DNA of 64,000 nt from Macrobrachium rosenbergii (GCF_040412425.1 NC_089766.1:50527297-50591296); one strand, 5' to 3'. Shown: positions 26,915 through 38,996, numbered from the stretch's first letter. Numbers and translations are program-made. The notes: generated by a model from the sequence alone, not told the origin.

Positions 26915-27165
26915 GAGGCCCTTTGCAGTGTTCCTTCGGCGCCTAGCTGCAGCACCTTTCATTCCTTTTACTGTACCTCCTTTCATATTCTCTTTCTTCC
27001 ATTTTACTTTCCACCCTCTCCTAACAATTGATTCATAGTGCAACTGCGAGGTTTTCCTTCTGTTACACCTTTCAGACCTTTCTGCTGTCAATTTCCGTTT
27101 CAGCTCTGAATGACCTCATAGGTCCTAGCGCTTGGCCATAGGCCTAAATTCTATATTCAATTCAA
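26915..27165 (+). mobile_element. Repeat A copy 7, 5'-truncated
   Basis: Begins at CCCTTTGCAGTGTTCCTTCG and continues with GCCTAGCTGCAGCACC, TCTTCCATTTTACTTTCCAC, CAGCTCTGAATGACCTCATA and a CTAAATTCTATATTC tail. Confidence 0.87.
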
Positions 27166-28553
27166 TTCACCGAAGGATTCACACAATTGCTAACTGCTGA
27201 CAAACAGACACAGAAAGTTGCTGTTCAGCTGTAGTTGCATCCTCAGTATTGACAGACTCGGCAATCACGCAGTCAAGTCTTGAATAATTGGACAGTTTTT
27301 CTAAACAGTGGTTGGGGAAATCTGCTCCATTTGCAACCTTTCACTTTTAAAATCCGCTTTTTCCTAGAATTCCTCCCATCTTTAAAACACTTAAAATTCA
27401 CCAATTTAGAATTTTTAAGTAAGTCAGTCATCCATTCATGCACTTGTGATATTCTTTCTTCTAAGTTTTCTCAAATAATTTAATCCGTTCTTCAAAACTT
27501 CCTAAAATTCTTTCAGAATTATTAAGAATTCTATTTTTTAATCTACCCTTCAGACACTCATCAAATTCTAGAGGCTGTTAAATTTCCCTGATTATATCCA
27601 GTTCAGATAACAATGATCATCAAAAGAAGCTATTAAGGAAGAAGAAACATGAACGACATGACGCACATTACTTTCAGAACTTCTTTGTAATTTTGCTCAA
27701 AATTGAACGCCGTTTTTGTGCGGGGGTGGGTTGGGTTGTTAAGGGTGGATAAGTGACCCATTAAATCTCGAGCCGAAAGATTGGGAAACGTTAGCATAAC
27801 GGTCGATGTTTGTCCTTTCCTTGCTGAGGTCGATTCTTATTGGCTTTTTTGGGAAAAGGCTGTTTTATGCTCAAGAGAAAATATAGACCGCCGGTGACCA
27901 GGTTATTAAACCTTCTCTCCTTCTCTCCTCTCTCTCTCTTTCTCTCTTCTTTTTATATAATATTTGAATACCAGCAAGGCATTTTGTGGGCAACCCTAAT
28001 TATATTGACTGCCGACAATGCATTCTGTTTGCACAAGTCATTATAGGCCTTGTAGCTCCGTTTACAAAGTCGGTTTTTTTGCGGGAGTCCAGCCACCCCT
28101 CAGCCGCTCACGTTGGCGTCAAGAGAAAATCCAAACCTTACGCAAAGATGCAGGAAAGAAGACCATTCCGTAACCTCCATATGCATCTGGGTTTCAGCTC
28201 GAGGAACAGTTCAAATCCAGCCTAATCGTCCATCTACTTGCGGTCTAATTTCCTCCGCGCCGATCCCCACCCACGCGATATATCCTTCCACTCCATCAAG
28301 CAAGCAGGTCTTCTCTTCCAGGTTCCAGGTTCCTGGTTCCATGGGAGTTCCCGGATGACGGCACGAGAGAACGACAGAATAACAACAACGGGCCCCGTCG
28401 AATAAAGGCCGCCATTGAGCGGGAAAGAGGGCAAAATGTTTAAAAATGGGAGAAATTTGTGAATAAGAGGTTATGATGGCAAGTAGAGGGTTAGAGGTGG
28501 GAGGGGTACTGCGCTCGCTCCGCTGGTCGTGACAGCGGTTTTATATGTATAAA
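27166..28553. other. No gene recognised; single-copy-looking stretch
   Basis: AT-rich to ~27700, GC-richer from ~28050 to 28500. ORFs at 27986-28225 and 28113-28358 overlap in different frames and have no recognised motif. Exons cannot be excluded. Confidence 0.4.
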
Positions 28554-28902
28554 AGAGAGAGAGAGAGAGAGAGAGCAAGCTAAAATCATAAAAAAAGTTG
28601 AAAATGTACGTACAAATCTCAGGGATATTCCGTAGCAACGTAACGAAGTATAAAAAGAGAGAGAGAGAGAGAGAGGCGGCCGGGGGGAGGGATGGGGGTG
28701 GGACCCCCAGACACAAATTGAAGTGTGGGAGAGTGTGGGAGGATCAGGAGGGGAAGGATGAGGACACATTTTCAATACATAAATACCCACATACCCTGGT
28801 ATATAGGGTATATAAAAAAGGGGCGATGGAAAGGCGGGGGCGGTGGCGGTGGTGCCGCGGATAAAGAATGCGAAGAAGGGCTGTTTCTTTTCTCCTCCCC
28901 CA

Positions 28903-28947
<45 letters not shown>
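28554..28947. repeat. Cluster of short (GA)n and (TC)n runs
   Basis: (GA)n at about 28554-28575 and 28656-28675, purine-rich 28676-28760, and (TC)n at 28910-28947. The 214-codon minus-strand ORF (28491-29135) spans these runs. Confidence 0.9.
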
Positions 28948-28950
<3 letters not shown>

Positions 28951-29488
28951 ATCTCTTTTTCATTTTTTTCTACCGATGACATTTTCATCATCGGCAGTGA
29001 CGCGTTTGATCGAGTCGGACGCCCAGATTCTCGACGAAGACTTCGAGAGGCCGTCGGCTGCAGCAGTATAGCAACCGTTCGAAGGCCCCTCCCTCCCTCC
29101 CTCCCTTCCCCGAAAGAAATCACGTTCTGTTTCACGATTCCCTTCGCTAGAGCATACTAGGGACTGACGTGAGCCAAGTCTGTCCGAAGGTTGAAGGTAT
29201 TGCGAATTCGGCTGTCTTGTACACTGTTTTGTGCTACTGCTAATGATAATGGCTGTTGACATAATGTATTCCTACCTTTTTTCGTCTGGTTTGAGATCTC
29301 GTTATTCGGGAGCCGTCGCTTTTCTGAAGGGATTTCGTTGTTTGTTTGTTTTCCAACTTTAAGTAGGGACCGCATGTTATTGTGGTCTCTAAGGTACATC
29401 TTCCCGTATACATACATACATACTTACATGCGTATATGCATACATACATACACATATATGTGGTGTGTCTACAGTATATGAAAGTACA

Positions 29489-29491
<3 letters not shown>
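28948..29491. other. GC-richer unique sequence, then CATA-rich
   Basis: 28970-29160 has many CpGs and could be exonic or promoter-like, but no protein is recognised. 29400-29460 is (CATA)-rich. Confidence 0.4.
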
Positions 29492-29550
<59 letters not shown>

Positions 29551-29556
29551 TATATA
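29492..29556. repeat. (TA)n microsatellite
   Basis: About 27 units; left border of the SINE-E cluster. Confidence 0.96.
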
Positions 29557-30564
29557 AATAAATTTCTGACTCACGTCGGGATCAGAACCCAGGTCTCTCA
29601 GGTGGAAAGCAAGGGTGTTATCCACTGAGCCATACAAGTCTAAAAGAAGTTGGAACCTGAGAGCAACTGCACCAAAAGGAATTACCTGGGCAAGCTAACT
29701 GCTTGCATGCCAGCGAGTTTTCCCCAACTTCCCGACTCAGCAATGACCCAATAGACAACATTTCATTCGAATTATCCTTCTGAGTGAATAAGATAGAAAT
29801 CATCAACACACAATCACGTGTGGAACAGAAATAAATTTCTGACTCACGTCGGGATCGAACCCAGGTCTCTCAGGTGGAAAGCAAGGGTGTTATCCACTGA
29901 GCCATACAAGTCTAAAAGAAAGTTAGCTTGTTGGTAATTCCTGGGTGCAACTGCACTCAGGTTCCAACCTTTTGACTTATGGCAGTGGATAACTGCTTTC
30001 CACCTGAGAGACGGGGAGTTTTCCCAACTTCCGACTCAGAAAATGTTCCACAATTGTGTGTTGATGACATCTTATTCATTCAGAAGGGATAATTATCCCT
30101 GTCTGAGTGTCATTGCTGATGGGGAAAAGATACATCAATCATCTTGCCCAGGTAATGGAGTGCAATTGTCTCAGGTTCCAACTTCTTTAGACTTGTATGG
30201 CTCAGTGGATAACACCCTTGCTTTCCACCTGAGAGACTCTGATCCCGGTGAGTCAGAAATTTATTTCTGTTCCACACGTGATTGTGTGTTGATGATTTCT
30301 ATCTTATTCACTCAGAAGGGATAAGCCGAATGAAATGTTGTCTATTGGGTCATTGCTGAGTCGGGAAGTTGGGAAAACTCGCTGGCATGCAAGCAGTTAG
30401 CTTGCCCAGGTAATTCCTTGGTGCAGTTGCTCTCAGGTTCCAACTTCTTTTAGACCTGTATGGCTCAGTGGATAACACCCTTGCTTTCCACCTGAGAGAC
30501 CTGGGTTCGATCCCGACGTGAGTCAGAAATTTATTTCTGTTCCACACGTGATTGTGTGTTGATG

Positions 30565-30568
<4 letters not shown>
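29557..30568. mobile_element. SINE-E cluster: tRNA-derived units in inverted arrangement
   Basis: Two full units on the plus side have A-box-like TATGGCTCAGTGGATAACAC (near 30197 and 30460). In the last unit a B-box GGGTTCGATCCC follows (about 30502-30513). Period is ~263 bp. On the left, the complement (AGTGGATAACACCCTTGCTT read on the minus strand) occurs twice, with landmarks at 29622 and 29894, period ~272 bp. A degenerate plus-oriented piece (GGCAGTGGATAACTGCTTTC) joins them at about 29936-30015, followed by a scrambled segment. Unit bodies share GACTCACGTCGGGATC, CAATCACGTGTGGAACAGAA and AAGCAGTTAGCTTGCCCAGG. The net arrangement is minus, minus, partial plus, plus, plus: a large imperfect palindrome bordered by (TA)n on both sides. 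The tRNA-like heads are SINE promoters, not functional tRNA genes. Confidence 0.85.

Positions 30569-30638
<70 letters not shown>
30569..30638. repeat. (TA)n microsatellite
   Basis: About 34 units; right border of the SINE-E cluster. Confidence 0.97.
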
Positions 30639-30640
<2 letters not shown>

Positions 30641-30837
30641 TGAATGTTTGCATCCTAATCTGAACATTTCGATCCTACTGCTTGCTGTCAGAATCATCCT
30701 ATGAAGTGTTTTCAAGTCCAGGTCTTCGCCCTCCAAAGCCTCATTATAAGCCATCTGGAGCTTTACGAGATCGTGAATATTTTTCGGCGTTACTCGAGGA
30801 AACGTTAAGGTTTTTCATCACTTGTTCAGATTTCATT
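30639..30837 (-). other. Unrecognised minus-strand open stretch
   Basis: The minus strand is open for about 60 codons before the (TA)n array, including MAYNEALEGEDLDLKTLHR and MILTASSRIEMF. Composition looks protein-like, but I recognise no family. It could be a decayed retroelement or an exon fragment. Confidence 0.3.
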
Positions 30838-31151
30838 TCCTATAATGCTGTATGAAACACTCAGCTACAACCGAGCAGCGTTCAGTTGCTCCACAGATGC
30901 GGTCAAGTGAAGGTGCGTCGGCGACGCCTCCGGAAAGCGCTGCCAGACGCACGAACCATAGCAAAAATTAACCTTAAATGAAATACAAACTACCGAGGCT
31001 ATAGGGCTGCAATTTGGTATGTTTGACGATTGGAGCGTGGATGATCAACATACCAATTTGCAGCCCTCTAGTCTCAGTGGTTTTTAAGATCTGGGGTGGA
31101 CGGATAGACAACTAGCCATTTCTGTAACAGTTTTCTTGTACGGAAAACTTA
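30838..31151 (+). mobile_element. Repeat M copy 5, 5'-truncated and diverged
   Basis: Starts at TATAATGCTGTATGAAAC. Keeps CTATAGGGCTGCAATTTGGT and CCAATTTGCAGCCCTCTAGT stem arms and the CAGTTTTCTTGTACGGAAAA end. Holds an unusual ~90-bp GC-rich segment (30880-30950) not seen in other copies. Confidence 0.8.
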
Positions 31152-31250
31152 AAACAGGGTTTTCTGCTTGGGGAAATGTGTGCTTATTCCTTTAAGTATT
31201 TCCACTGTGATTCCAAGAGTCTTATTGTTTTTGTCTCTGTGTAGAAATAT

Positions 31251-31310
31251 AACACTAAACTTTTGCGCTCTCAGAATTGTTAAATATTGGTGTGCATATT
31301 AATAGGCTTG

Positions 31311-31371
<61 letters not shown>

Positions 31372-31428
31372 TGAACTTTTGCACCCTCGAAATCGTAAAA
31401 TACTGGTTCACATATTAGTAGGCATGAC

Positions 31429-31487
<59 letters not shown>

Positions 31488-31495
31488 GCACGTAA
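31251..31495. repeat. Two-copy composite with (ATT)n
   Basis: A ~60-bp spacer (AACTTTTGC(G/A)C(T/C)CTC..., TATTAATAGGC or TATTAGTAGGC) precedes (ATT)n twice, with arrays at 31312-31370 and 31431-31485. Confidence 0.92.
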
Positions 31496-31530
31496 TATTA
31501 TCCTTGTTCCATGCCCTCAGTGAGTCCTTA

Positions 31531-31532
<2 letters not shown>

Positions 31533-31582
<50 letters not shown>
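31533..31582. repeat. (GA)n microsatellite
   Basis: About 24 units. Confidence 0.98.
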
Positions 31583-31584
<2 letters not shown>

Positions 31585-32025
31585 AAAATTGCCTTGAACT
31601 TCGGAGATTTAAGGATTAATTTCCTCATCATTTGAACACCTTACGCAGAGCAATTTACTCAGGAGTTCCGAGAATCCTTCGTCAGCGTAGCACCCAATTC
31701 AGGACATTAATAAAGATTATTCGAAGATTCTGGCCATCTAAATATCAGTTATAATTCCCGATCGTAAGGAGGAGCCGTACTGTATTCAAAAGCAAATGTG
31801 CTTTTTTTTTTTTATTTACAAGTAGACTTACTGTAGGCCTGCAATCAAGTAGATCTTCTAGTGAGAAAGAGAAGAATTAAGAGTATTTAGTTAGTGAGTT
31901 TCTTTTAATTTCCGTATTATTTCTGCATGAGTATTCTTGTCTAAAGGAACATAGAGGCTTCCTTGTAACCAGCTCACGGGCATTTTCTGAATATTAGATA
32001 ATCAGGAAAATTCTACGCGCCCCGC
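31583..32025. other. Nothing recognised
   Basis: AT-rich single-copy-looking sequence. Confidence 0.5.

Positions 32026-32092
<67 letters not shown>
32026..32092. repeat. (ATT)n microsatellite
   Basis: About 22 units, joined directly to a truncated Repeat A. Confidence 0.97.
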
Positions 32093-32095
<3 letters not shown>

Positions 32096-32293
32096 TTCCT
32101 TTTACTGTACCTCTGTTCATAATATTTTTCTTCCATCTTACTTTCTACCCTCTCTAACAATTGATTCATAGTGCAACTGCGAGGTTTTCCTCCTGTTACA
32201 CCCTTTAAACTAATTTACACTCAACTGCTGAATGACCTCATAGGTCCCAAAGCTTGGCCTCCGGCCCAAACTCTATATTCCATTACCATTTCC
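32093..32293 (+). mobile_element. Repeat A copy 8, 5'-truncated at an (ATT)n array
   Basis: Begins TTCATTCCTTTTACTGTACC, continues with TCTTCCATCTTACTTTC, GTGCAACTGCGAGGTTTTCC, CTGAATGACCTCATAGGTCC and CCCAAACTCTATATTCC. Confidence 0.87.
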
Positions 32294-32296
32294 TGT

Positions 32297-32299
32297 TTC

Positions 32300-32354
<55 letters not shown>
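32297..32354. repeat. (ATT)n microsatellite
   Basis: About 19 units. Confidence 0.97.
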
Positions 32355-32356
<2 letters not shown>

Positions 32357-32706
32357 AAAGCAAAGTTTGTTATTAGCCGAGCAGGTTTCGAATGTTCTGA
32401 GGAATCTCTTCTCTTGAAGTCCTTTGGGGGGGGATTTTACTGGGGACAATAATAAGAAAATACGAACAATAACAATTTCATAACTGAATCCGCATTTCTC
32501 TTCAAAACCAACATTGGCGGTGGGCGGACAAATTCCTTCATGCCTCGTCGAATCCCTTCTGAAGAAGACTGCATCTCGGGCGAGCCGGTAATCCCGTGGC
32601 TTAGAACCTAAGTGGCTTATCCCTTCACTTACTGGAAATTAGTTCCTTTTAAACGGGAATTCCCCAGTTGTGTGCAGTTCCCATCGTAAACAGTATGCAA
32701 ATATAC

Positions 32707-32747
<41 letters not shown>

Positions 32748-33463
32748 TGAGAGGGAGATGGGTTATCGATGGAAAACGCTTTCGGTATACCTGTACGTTC
32801 CCACCGGATGGTCTCTAGTCTTGTAGCTAACGAACGTCCCTTGCATTTGGAGTTATTGTGCTCCCCTTTTGGAGTGTAAACCTTCATCTCCCCTCCTCCT
32901 CCCTCCCATCTCTCTCCCCAACATCCCCTTCCCAATCCCTCAGGCTTTATAAATAGCTTCTGTAGAAATTCTACGTCTTCTTTTATTATACTTGAAATCT
33001 CGACGATAGGTGTCTCCAATGAAAGACATATAGGCTACACTGTTTGTGGATGAAAATGATTCACACTCACACATACATAGCTTATGAATGGGAAACAAAG
33101 AAATAGAATGATTATCAAGAATGTTTCTATGACCATAATCGGAAAGGAAGGAAAAATTAAACGAAGGAAATAAATTAATCTCCGATCTTGGCTTGATACC
33201 TGACAGATTTCATTATTTGGCTGATTTATTTAATGACTGCGGTAGTTATCCCAACAACTTTGGTCACCGAAGTCAAGTCAGACATTGCGATAATTTTCTA
33301 AAACAATTTTTTATGCTAAAATGAATTGTAATTTTGTACTCATGAAACTTGAAACTACTCAATGCAGTCTGACCATTATTGCTTTGACCGTTATATCGAT
33401 TCAGTTTTTTTAATGTTGATTGAAATTTCAAAGAAATCCGATGCTATTTCTTTCAGTTCTTGC
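32355..33463. other. No gene; (TC)n at 32707-32745
   Basis: Mixed sequence. The 126-codon minus-strand ORF at 32639-33019 includes the (TC)n translation and no recognised domain. Confidence 0.5.
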
Positions 33464-33766
33464 CCTAGTAGGAGTTTAGCGCCGTCAGTGCACCTCATGG
33501 CGTGCACTGTAGGCATTACTTAAGGGTCATTGCAGCGTCCTTTCGGCCCCTAGCTGCAACCCATTTTCATTCCTTTCACTATACCTCCGTTCATATTATC
33601 TTTCTTCCATCTGACTTTCCACCCTCTCTAACAATTGTTTCATAATGCAACTGCGATGTTTTCCTGCTGTTACACCTTTCAGACCTTACTGTCGCTTTCC
33701 CTTCCAGCGATGTATGACCTCATAGGTCCCAGAGCCTGGTCTTTGGCCTAAATACTGTATTCTGTT
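33464..33766 (+). mobile_element. Repeat A copy 9
   Basis: CCCTAGTAGGAGTTTAGCGC start, GTGCACCTCATGGCGTGCAC, TTTCGGCCCCTAGCTGCAAC, and a CAGCGATGTATGACCTCATA region. Confidence 0.9.
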
Positions 33767-33881
33767 TTGTTCAGTTCTTGCAGTCGTAAGCAGTTCTCTT
33801 TGCTATTATTACTTAATCTTCTCCTTTTTAATGTTTTTATTTTTCTGAAGCATATCTATGAGTATATCTTGATCAGTATCA

Positions 33882-34305
33882 CCGTAAAAGAGAACTATTA
33901 AGGAGATGGCTATTTGTCTGTCCGTCCGCACCTTTTCTGTCCGCCCTCAGATCTTAAAAACTACTGAGGCTAGAGGGCTGCAAATTGGTATGTTGATCGT
34001 CCACCCTCCAATCATCAAACATACCAAATTGCAGCCCTCTAGCCTCCTCAGTAGTTTTTATTTTATTTATTAAAAGTTAACCATGATTGTGCGTCTGGCA
34101 CCGCTATAGGTACCAACAACACAGGCCACCACCGGGCCGTGGTTAAATTTTCATGGGCCGCGGCTGAGAGTTTCATGGGCTGCGGTTGAGATTTCATGGT
34201 CCTTGCCTGAGAGTTTCATGGGCCGTGGCTGAGAGTTTCATACAGCGTTATACGCTGTATAGAAAACTCGATTGCGCCGGACACTTCGGTGCATTTTTTA
34301 CTTTT
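33882..34305 (-). mobile_element. Repeat M copy 6, with tandem expansion
   Basis: Starts CGTAAAAGAGAACTATTAAG (3' end of the element) and ends near GCGCCGGACACTTCGGTGCA. Long stem arms are clear (GGCTAGAGGGCTGCAAATTG and AAATTGCAGCCCTCTAGCCT). At about 34145-34245 the segment GAGAGTTTCATGGGCCGTGG is repeated about four times at 24-27 bp spacing. Confidence 0.88.
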
Positions 34306-34917
34306 TTTTCTTTAACAAATGCCGTCAGGCGGCTCCTGGTGACGTCACCTGCTGATGTTAACGCCTGCTCACTTTGTAGAGTTCTCGTGGTCTCATGAGG
34401 TGTGGCCCTCGGTCTCAAATCACTCTAAAAGGTAACCACAGATTTTATCTGGCTTTGATATATATATACGGTGTATATTGTATACATATATGTGTGTGTG
34501 TTACCCTTCTGCTCTAAGTGTTTCTTTGTGGGACGAGTTTCTGGTTCAATGACCACTCTGCCACAGAGAGTCAAGGTGATGCTTCAGAATGGAGCAGAGT
34601 CATTTCATCATCTTCAGCTGGTTACAGCGTTGCCCCGAAGGAAGAGGAGAAGCCGCAACTCTAAAGGCAGAAGGAAGAATAATTACCGAATTGGGCGCTC
34701 TTGTTGACAGTTCAAAAAAATGTTAAGCACATACGTGGGTATCAGCGACAAAATGACATTTCCTAGAACTGTTACGTATTGTCCAGACGGAAAAGGAAAC
34801 GAGACCAGATAGTTTCGGAAGCAAATGTTTTCTAGCATCAACGCAGTCCAGTGAGTGATCCTTGGAAAGAAAAACATATAAGCCAATCAGTCTCCGGATC
34901 CATGACCTGGTTTCATA
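34306..34917. other. No gene recognised
   Basis: Contains a 78-codon frame at 34471-34707 with a basic end (RRKRRSRNSKGRRK); no family recognised. Confidence 0.4.
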
Positions 34918-34956
<39 letters not shown>

Positions 34957-35402
34957 AAGATGAACCATATTCATATGGCACAACCCCACAAAAGGAGCCA
35001 TTGACTTGAAATTCAAGCTTCCAAAGAATATTATGGTGTTCATTAGGAAGAAGTGAGAAGAGGTAAAGGGAAATACAGGAAGAAGAGATCTCACTTACCA
35101 AAAATAAAGAAATAAATTAATGAATTAATAAATAGATAAAAAAGTATTAAAATGTAAGGAGAATAGCATTAGGGTAGTAATGCATTGCATCTTCGCTTGA
35201 ACTTCTGAAGAAGTTCCAATTGCGCGACATCCTCAGCAGGGAGACTGTTCCACAGTCCAGCGGTGTGAGGAGGAATAAAGGACCTCTGGAACTGAGTAGT
35301 TGGACAGCGAGGCTCATTTACTCTGCATAGTAGAGCTGCTGTTCAGCGAATCTGGTCGCTCTCGGAAGGAAAAGGGGATCAGGGGTCGATTGTGACTGTG
35401 AA
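34918..35402 (-). pseudogene. LINE-X copy, ORF2 C-terminal remnant plus 3' UTR
   Basis: Read on the minus strand, 35402 to ~35165 encodes the same tail as the copy at 20880, with STPDPLFLPRATRFAE, then after a break an equivalent of QRSFIPPHTAGLWNSLPAED and LLQKFKRRCNALLP. Relative to the other copy there is a two-base insertion after the RFAE block and an added codon in the IPPH region, so it is pseudogenised. The 3' UTR (AGCTTGAATTTCAAGTCAAT, GGTTCATCTTCTGAATAAT) runs to 34954 and continues into (ATT)n at 34918-34953. Similarity to the other copy fades beyond 35402. Confidence 0.8.
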
Positions 35403-36159
35403 AGATACAGGATAATTCAGAACTTATTGACTGAATGCTCATCAATACTTGGTGCTACCTTGAAACCTATGCGTCTTCTGTACTTGAGTTATTTACCATC
35501 TGACGTGGTTTGAAAAATGAATATTGTTCAGGTTTCCTGAATATACAGGTTTATAGCATTAACGCCACATGTTTCAGAGATTTTGTTCTAACATTTTTTA
35601 AATAATGCTTCCCCTAAATCAGCAGCTTCTAGGGAATTTTTCTCCTTGACAAGATTGTCCGACGTGGCGGTTTCATTTCACCATCATTGTATATTGTCAC
35701 TGAGACTCTCAACAAAATATATATTAGTTCCATAGGCTCTGTTTCTACAGCGAACCTCCTTTGGTTCATGTAGTACCTGCACCCCATAGTTTTTTTTTAT
35801 TTTTCTTCATTGACAATAATTATCCGCAGCCGGTATCACTAAAGCTAATCCTCATTGGTTGCTAGGCACAGGTTATACATTGATATGACAGCAGGTATTT
35901 AACATCAGGTTCAACAAATAGACTAAAGGTAAGCAACTCCCCTTGCGGAACATCAAGGCGCCGCGCGACTTGGGTGACCTGGTACGTACCGGAAGTCTTT
36001 TCGGACCTTGCGCTGTATAACTATAGGATTGTTCTCCTGGGGATATCACTGATTGTCGATACTCATGAGGTCATAGGATTTGTTATATCGCCGTAACTGG
36101 CCATACGCGACTTCCTTACTTACTCGGACTTGCATTGCTGTTGCTGTTTTTAGATCTGG
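35403..36159. other. Nothing recognised
   Basis: Mixed single-copy-looking sequence without supported ORFs. Confidence 0.5.
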
Positions 36160-36310
<151 letters not shown>

Positions 36311-36711
36311 TTTTTTTCGCATTTTCATTGCTCAACTTTTCCTTTACCTCATATTTGATTTTCCAATCTTTGTCAGCTTGATGCAAATGAATGTTTTAAT
36401 AATAATAATAATAATAATAATAAAGATAATAATATCAGATTATCAGGCTAAAAAAAATATCAAACTTCTGTTGTTCCATGTATACTGAAACGTCTTGAAA
36501 AATAAAATACATCGTGAGTCTTATAGGGCGTCTAATATCCTAAGGAGTTACTTAAAGTGAAGTACTCGAGAAATCTACAAACCGCCTCATTGCATTTAAA
36601 CAGCACTTGAATACTATTTCTTTATCAGTAACTGCGATATAGCGCCCAAATGACGGAAATTATAGCGATAGTAATAGTTATAACGTAATGAAATCATTCG
36701 TTCGTTCGGTT
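36311..36711. other. No gene; (AAT)n at 36398-36425
   Basis: AT-rich sequence with one triplet array. Confidence 0.5.
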
Positions 36712-36766
36712 TTGTGATAAGATAAACATATCCTATTTTTAGTAGCTACGCCTCTCGACTTTAGAT

Positions 36767-36832
<66 letters not shown>

Positions 36833-36870
36833 AATATAAATATAAATATATCCTATTTTTAGTTGCTGCA

Positions 36871-36931
<61 letters not shown>

Positions 36932-36975
36932 ATAACATATCCTATTTTTAGTAGCTACACCTCTCGACTTTCGAT

Positions 36976-37030
<55 letters not shown>

Positions 37031-37093
37031 ATAACATATCCTATTTTTAGTAGCTACACCTCTCGACTTTCGATGCGCTCTCTCTCTCTCTCT

Positions 37094-37160
<67 letters not shown>

Positions 37161-37203
37161 ATAAACGTATCCTATTTTTAGTAGTTGCGCCTCTCAACTT
37201 TCG

Positions 37204-37280
<77 letters not shown>

Positions 37281-37325
37281 ATAAACGTATTCTATTTTTA
37301 GTAGCTGCGCCTTTCAACTTTCGAT

Positions 37326-37390
<65 letters not shown>
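36712..37390. repeat. Composite satellite: (TC)n alternating with a ~50-bp spacer, six units
   Basis: The spacer (TTGATAAACGTATCCTATTT, TTAGTAGCTGCGCCTCTCGA, CTTTCGATGC) recurs with its CCTATTTTT landmark near 36731, 36851, 36940, 37039, 37170 and 37290. Between spacers are (TC)n runs of about 25-38 units. The Leu-Ser and Arg-Glu ORFs of up to 213 codons on either strand are array translation. Confidence 0.96.
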
Positions 37391-37391
<1 letters not shown>

Positions 37392-37561
37392 GGTGCTGTT
37401 CCATTCCAACCAGTCCCCCCTTTTATGCCAATGGGAACCACAGGACACTCAACAAATTACCGACAACCGATGGTTTTCGGTTAGGTATAGGCGACCCGTC
37501 ATAAAAATCCTTGTAGAATACAAGGCGGGGTTGGAGGGGGTTGGGGGTGGAGTTGAGGTTC

Positions 37562-37626
<65 letters not shown>

Positions 37627-37752
37627 AATGAAAGTATTCTCAAGATTAAAAAGAAATTTGCTGTGACATTAAAAAATATATATTGAAGTATGGACTTAGA
37701 AAGCTGGATCTGTAGAGTAGCCCGTCATGTTTCCAAATTTTATATTTCCTTT

Positions 37753-37795
<43 letters not shown>

Positions 37796-37963
37796 AGGAA
37801 GATGAGACGTTTGTCAGGAAGAGAGACAGAATGAATATATATATTTACTACCTCGGTAAAGGAAAACTATCATGAAAAAATCTAGAACAGGCATTAAACA
37901 TTCTGGAAGTCCAGCCTGGTGCAATATCACATCTTCCCAGTTATTTCCATTGCTTCTTCATTT

Positions 37964-38014
<51 letters not shown>

Positions 38015-38409
38015 CAGGGGCAGGGTGGGAGTCTGCGTGGGTGGAAGGGCGTGTGTGGGGTAGTGGGTTGTGGGGGGACTTTGAGAGGAGAGAAGAGATA
38101 TGACACAAAGTAACCGAAAGGGGACATCCGATCAAAGGCGGTTTCGAGAATCTGTTCCTTTAGTGTGGGTGGAGGAGGAGGAGGAGGGGGAGGGATAGGG
38201 GGCTACACCGGTGCCGTTCGAAACGGACAAAAAAGGAGAAATAAAAAGAAATTAACTCTTGGTACGAAAAAGGTGAAAAAGAGTAATTCATAAAATGAAC
38301 AACTGAATTTTTTGAAAGCATCAGGAAATAATCATAATTGGGGTCTCATAGTGGCTTTAATGACTGAAAGGGATCATACGCAAGGAATATTTAATTGTTA
38401 ATAATAACC

Positions 38410-38452
<43 letters not shown>
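37391..38452. repeat. Region with four (GA)n arrays
   Basis: (GA)n at 37568-37623, 37767-37795, 37966-38012 and 38412-38452, separated by 140-400 bp of purine-rich or AT-rich sequence. No supported gene. Confidence 0.9.
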
Positions 38453-38456
<4 letters not shown>

Positions 38457-38832
38457 AGGGCTGCCGTGCACTCAACCACCTGGCCGGTCGAATTCTTTAG
38501 CGAACAATACACGACATACGTTCATCAAATTTACATAATATAGAGTCTACGCGATTTGGGTTGACTAAAGGACGCTTATGAATAGTGGCAAAAGAGAGAG
38601 ACTCTTCGTCGGAGCTTTTCAAGGGCATGTTAGGGCTGTTTATATCTCGACGGTCTTTGCCCAGACAACCAGGGGAACTTTGTTTATCCCCTTGTTCCTC
38701 TTCTTCTTCTTCTTATTTTTTAGGTCCAAGTTTTAGTTTTTTTTTTTTTTTAGAGGATATGTCATAGTACCGCAGAAACACAAAACACCCTGGTATGTAA
38801 TTGTAATCAAACATTAAGACGTTTACGTCTCT
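38453..38832. other. Nothing recognised
   Basis: Mixed sequence with a (TTC)n-like and oligo-T stretch near 38698-38752. Confidence 0.5.

Positions 38833-38996
<164 letters not shown>

Noticed and set aside
28491..29135. 214-codon minus-strand ORF
   Set aside because: Length depends on (GA)n/(TC)n runs and GC-rich flanks; no recognised motif, and overlapping plus-strand frames are equally long.
30447..30520. Functional tRNA gene
   Set aside because: A/B-box-like sequence is present, but the unit repeats at ~265 bp with SINE body, the acceptor ends do not pair convincingly, and copies are in inverted array.
36061..36080. Possible minus-strand Repeat A because of TGAGGTCATAGG
   Set aside because: Only 12 bases match; none of the other Repeat A landmarks are nearby.
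36712..37390. Repeat-spacer-repeat layout resembling CRISPR
   Set aside because: The alternating blocks are (TC)n and a conserved spacer; the spacers are alike, the opposite of CRISPR, and no cas genes exist.
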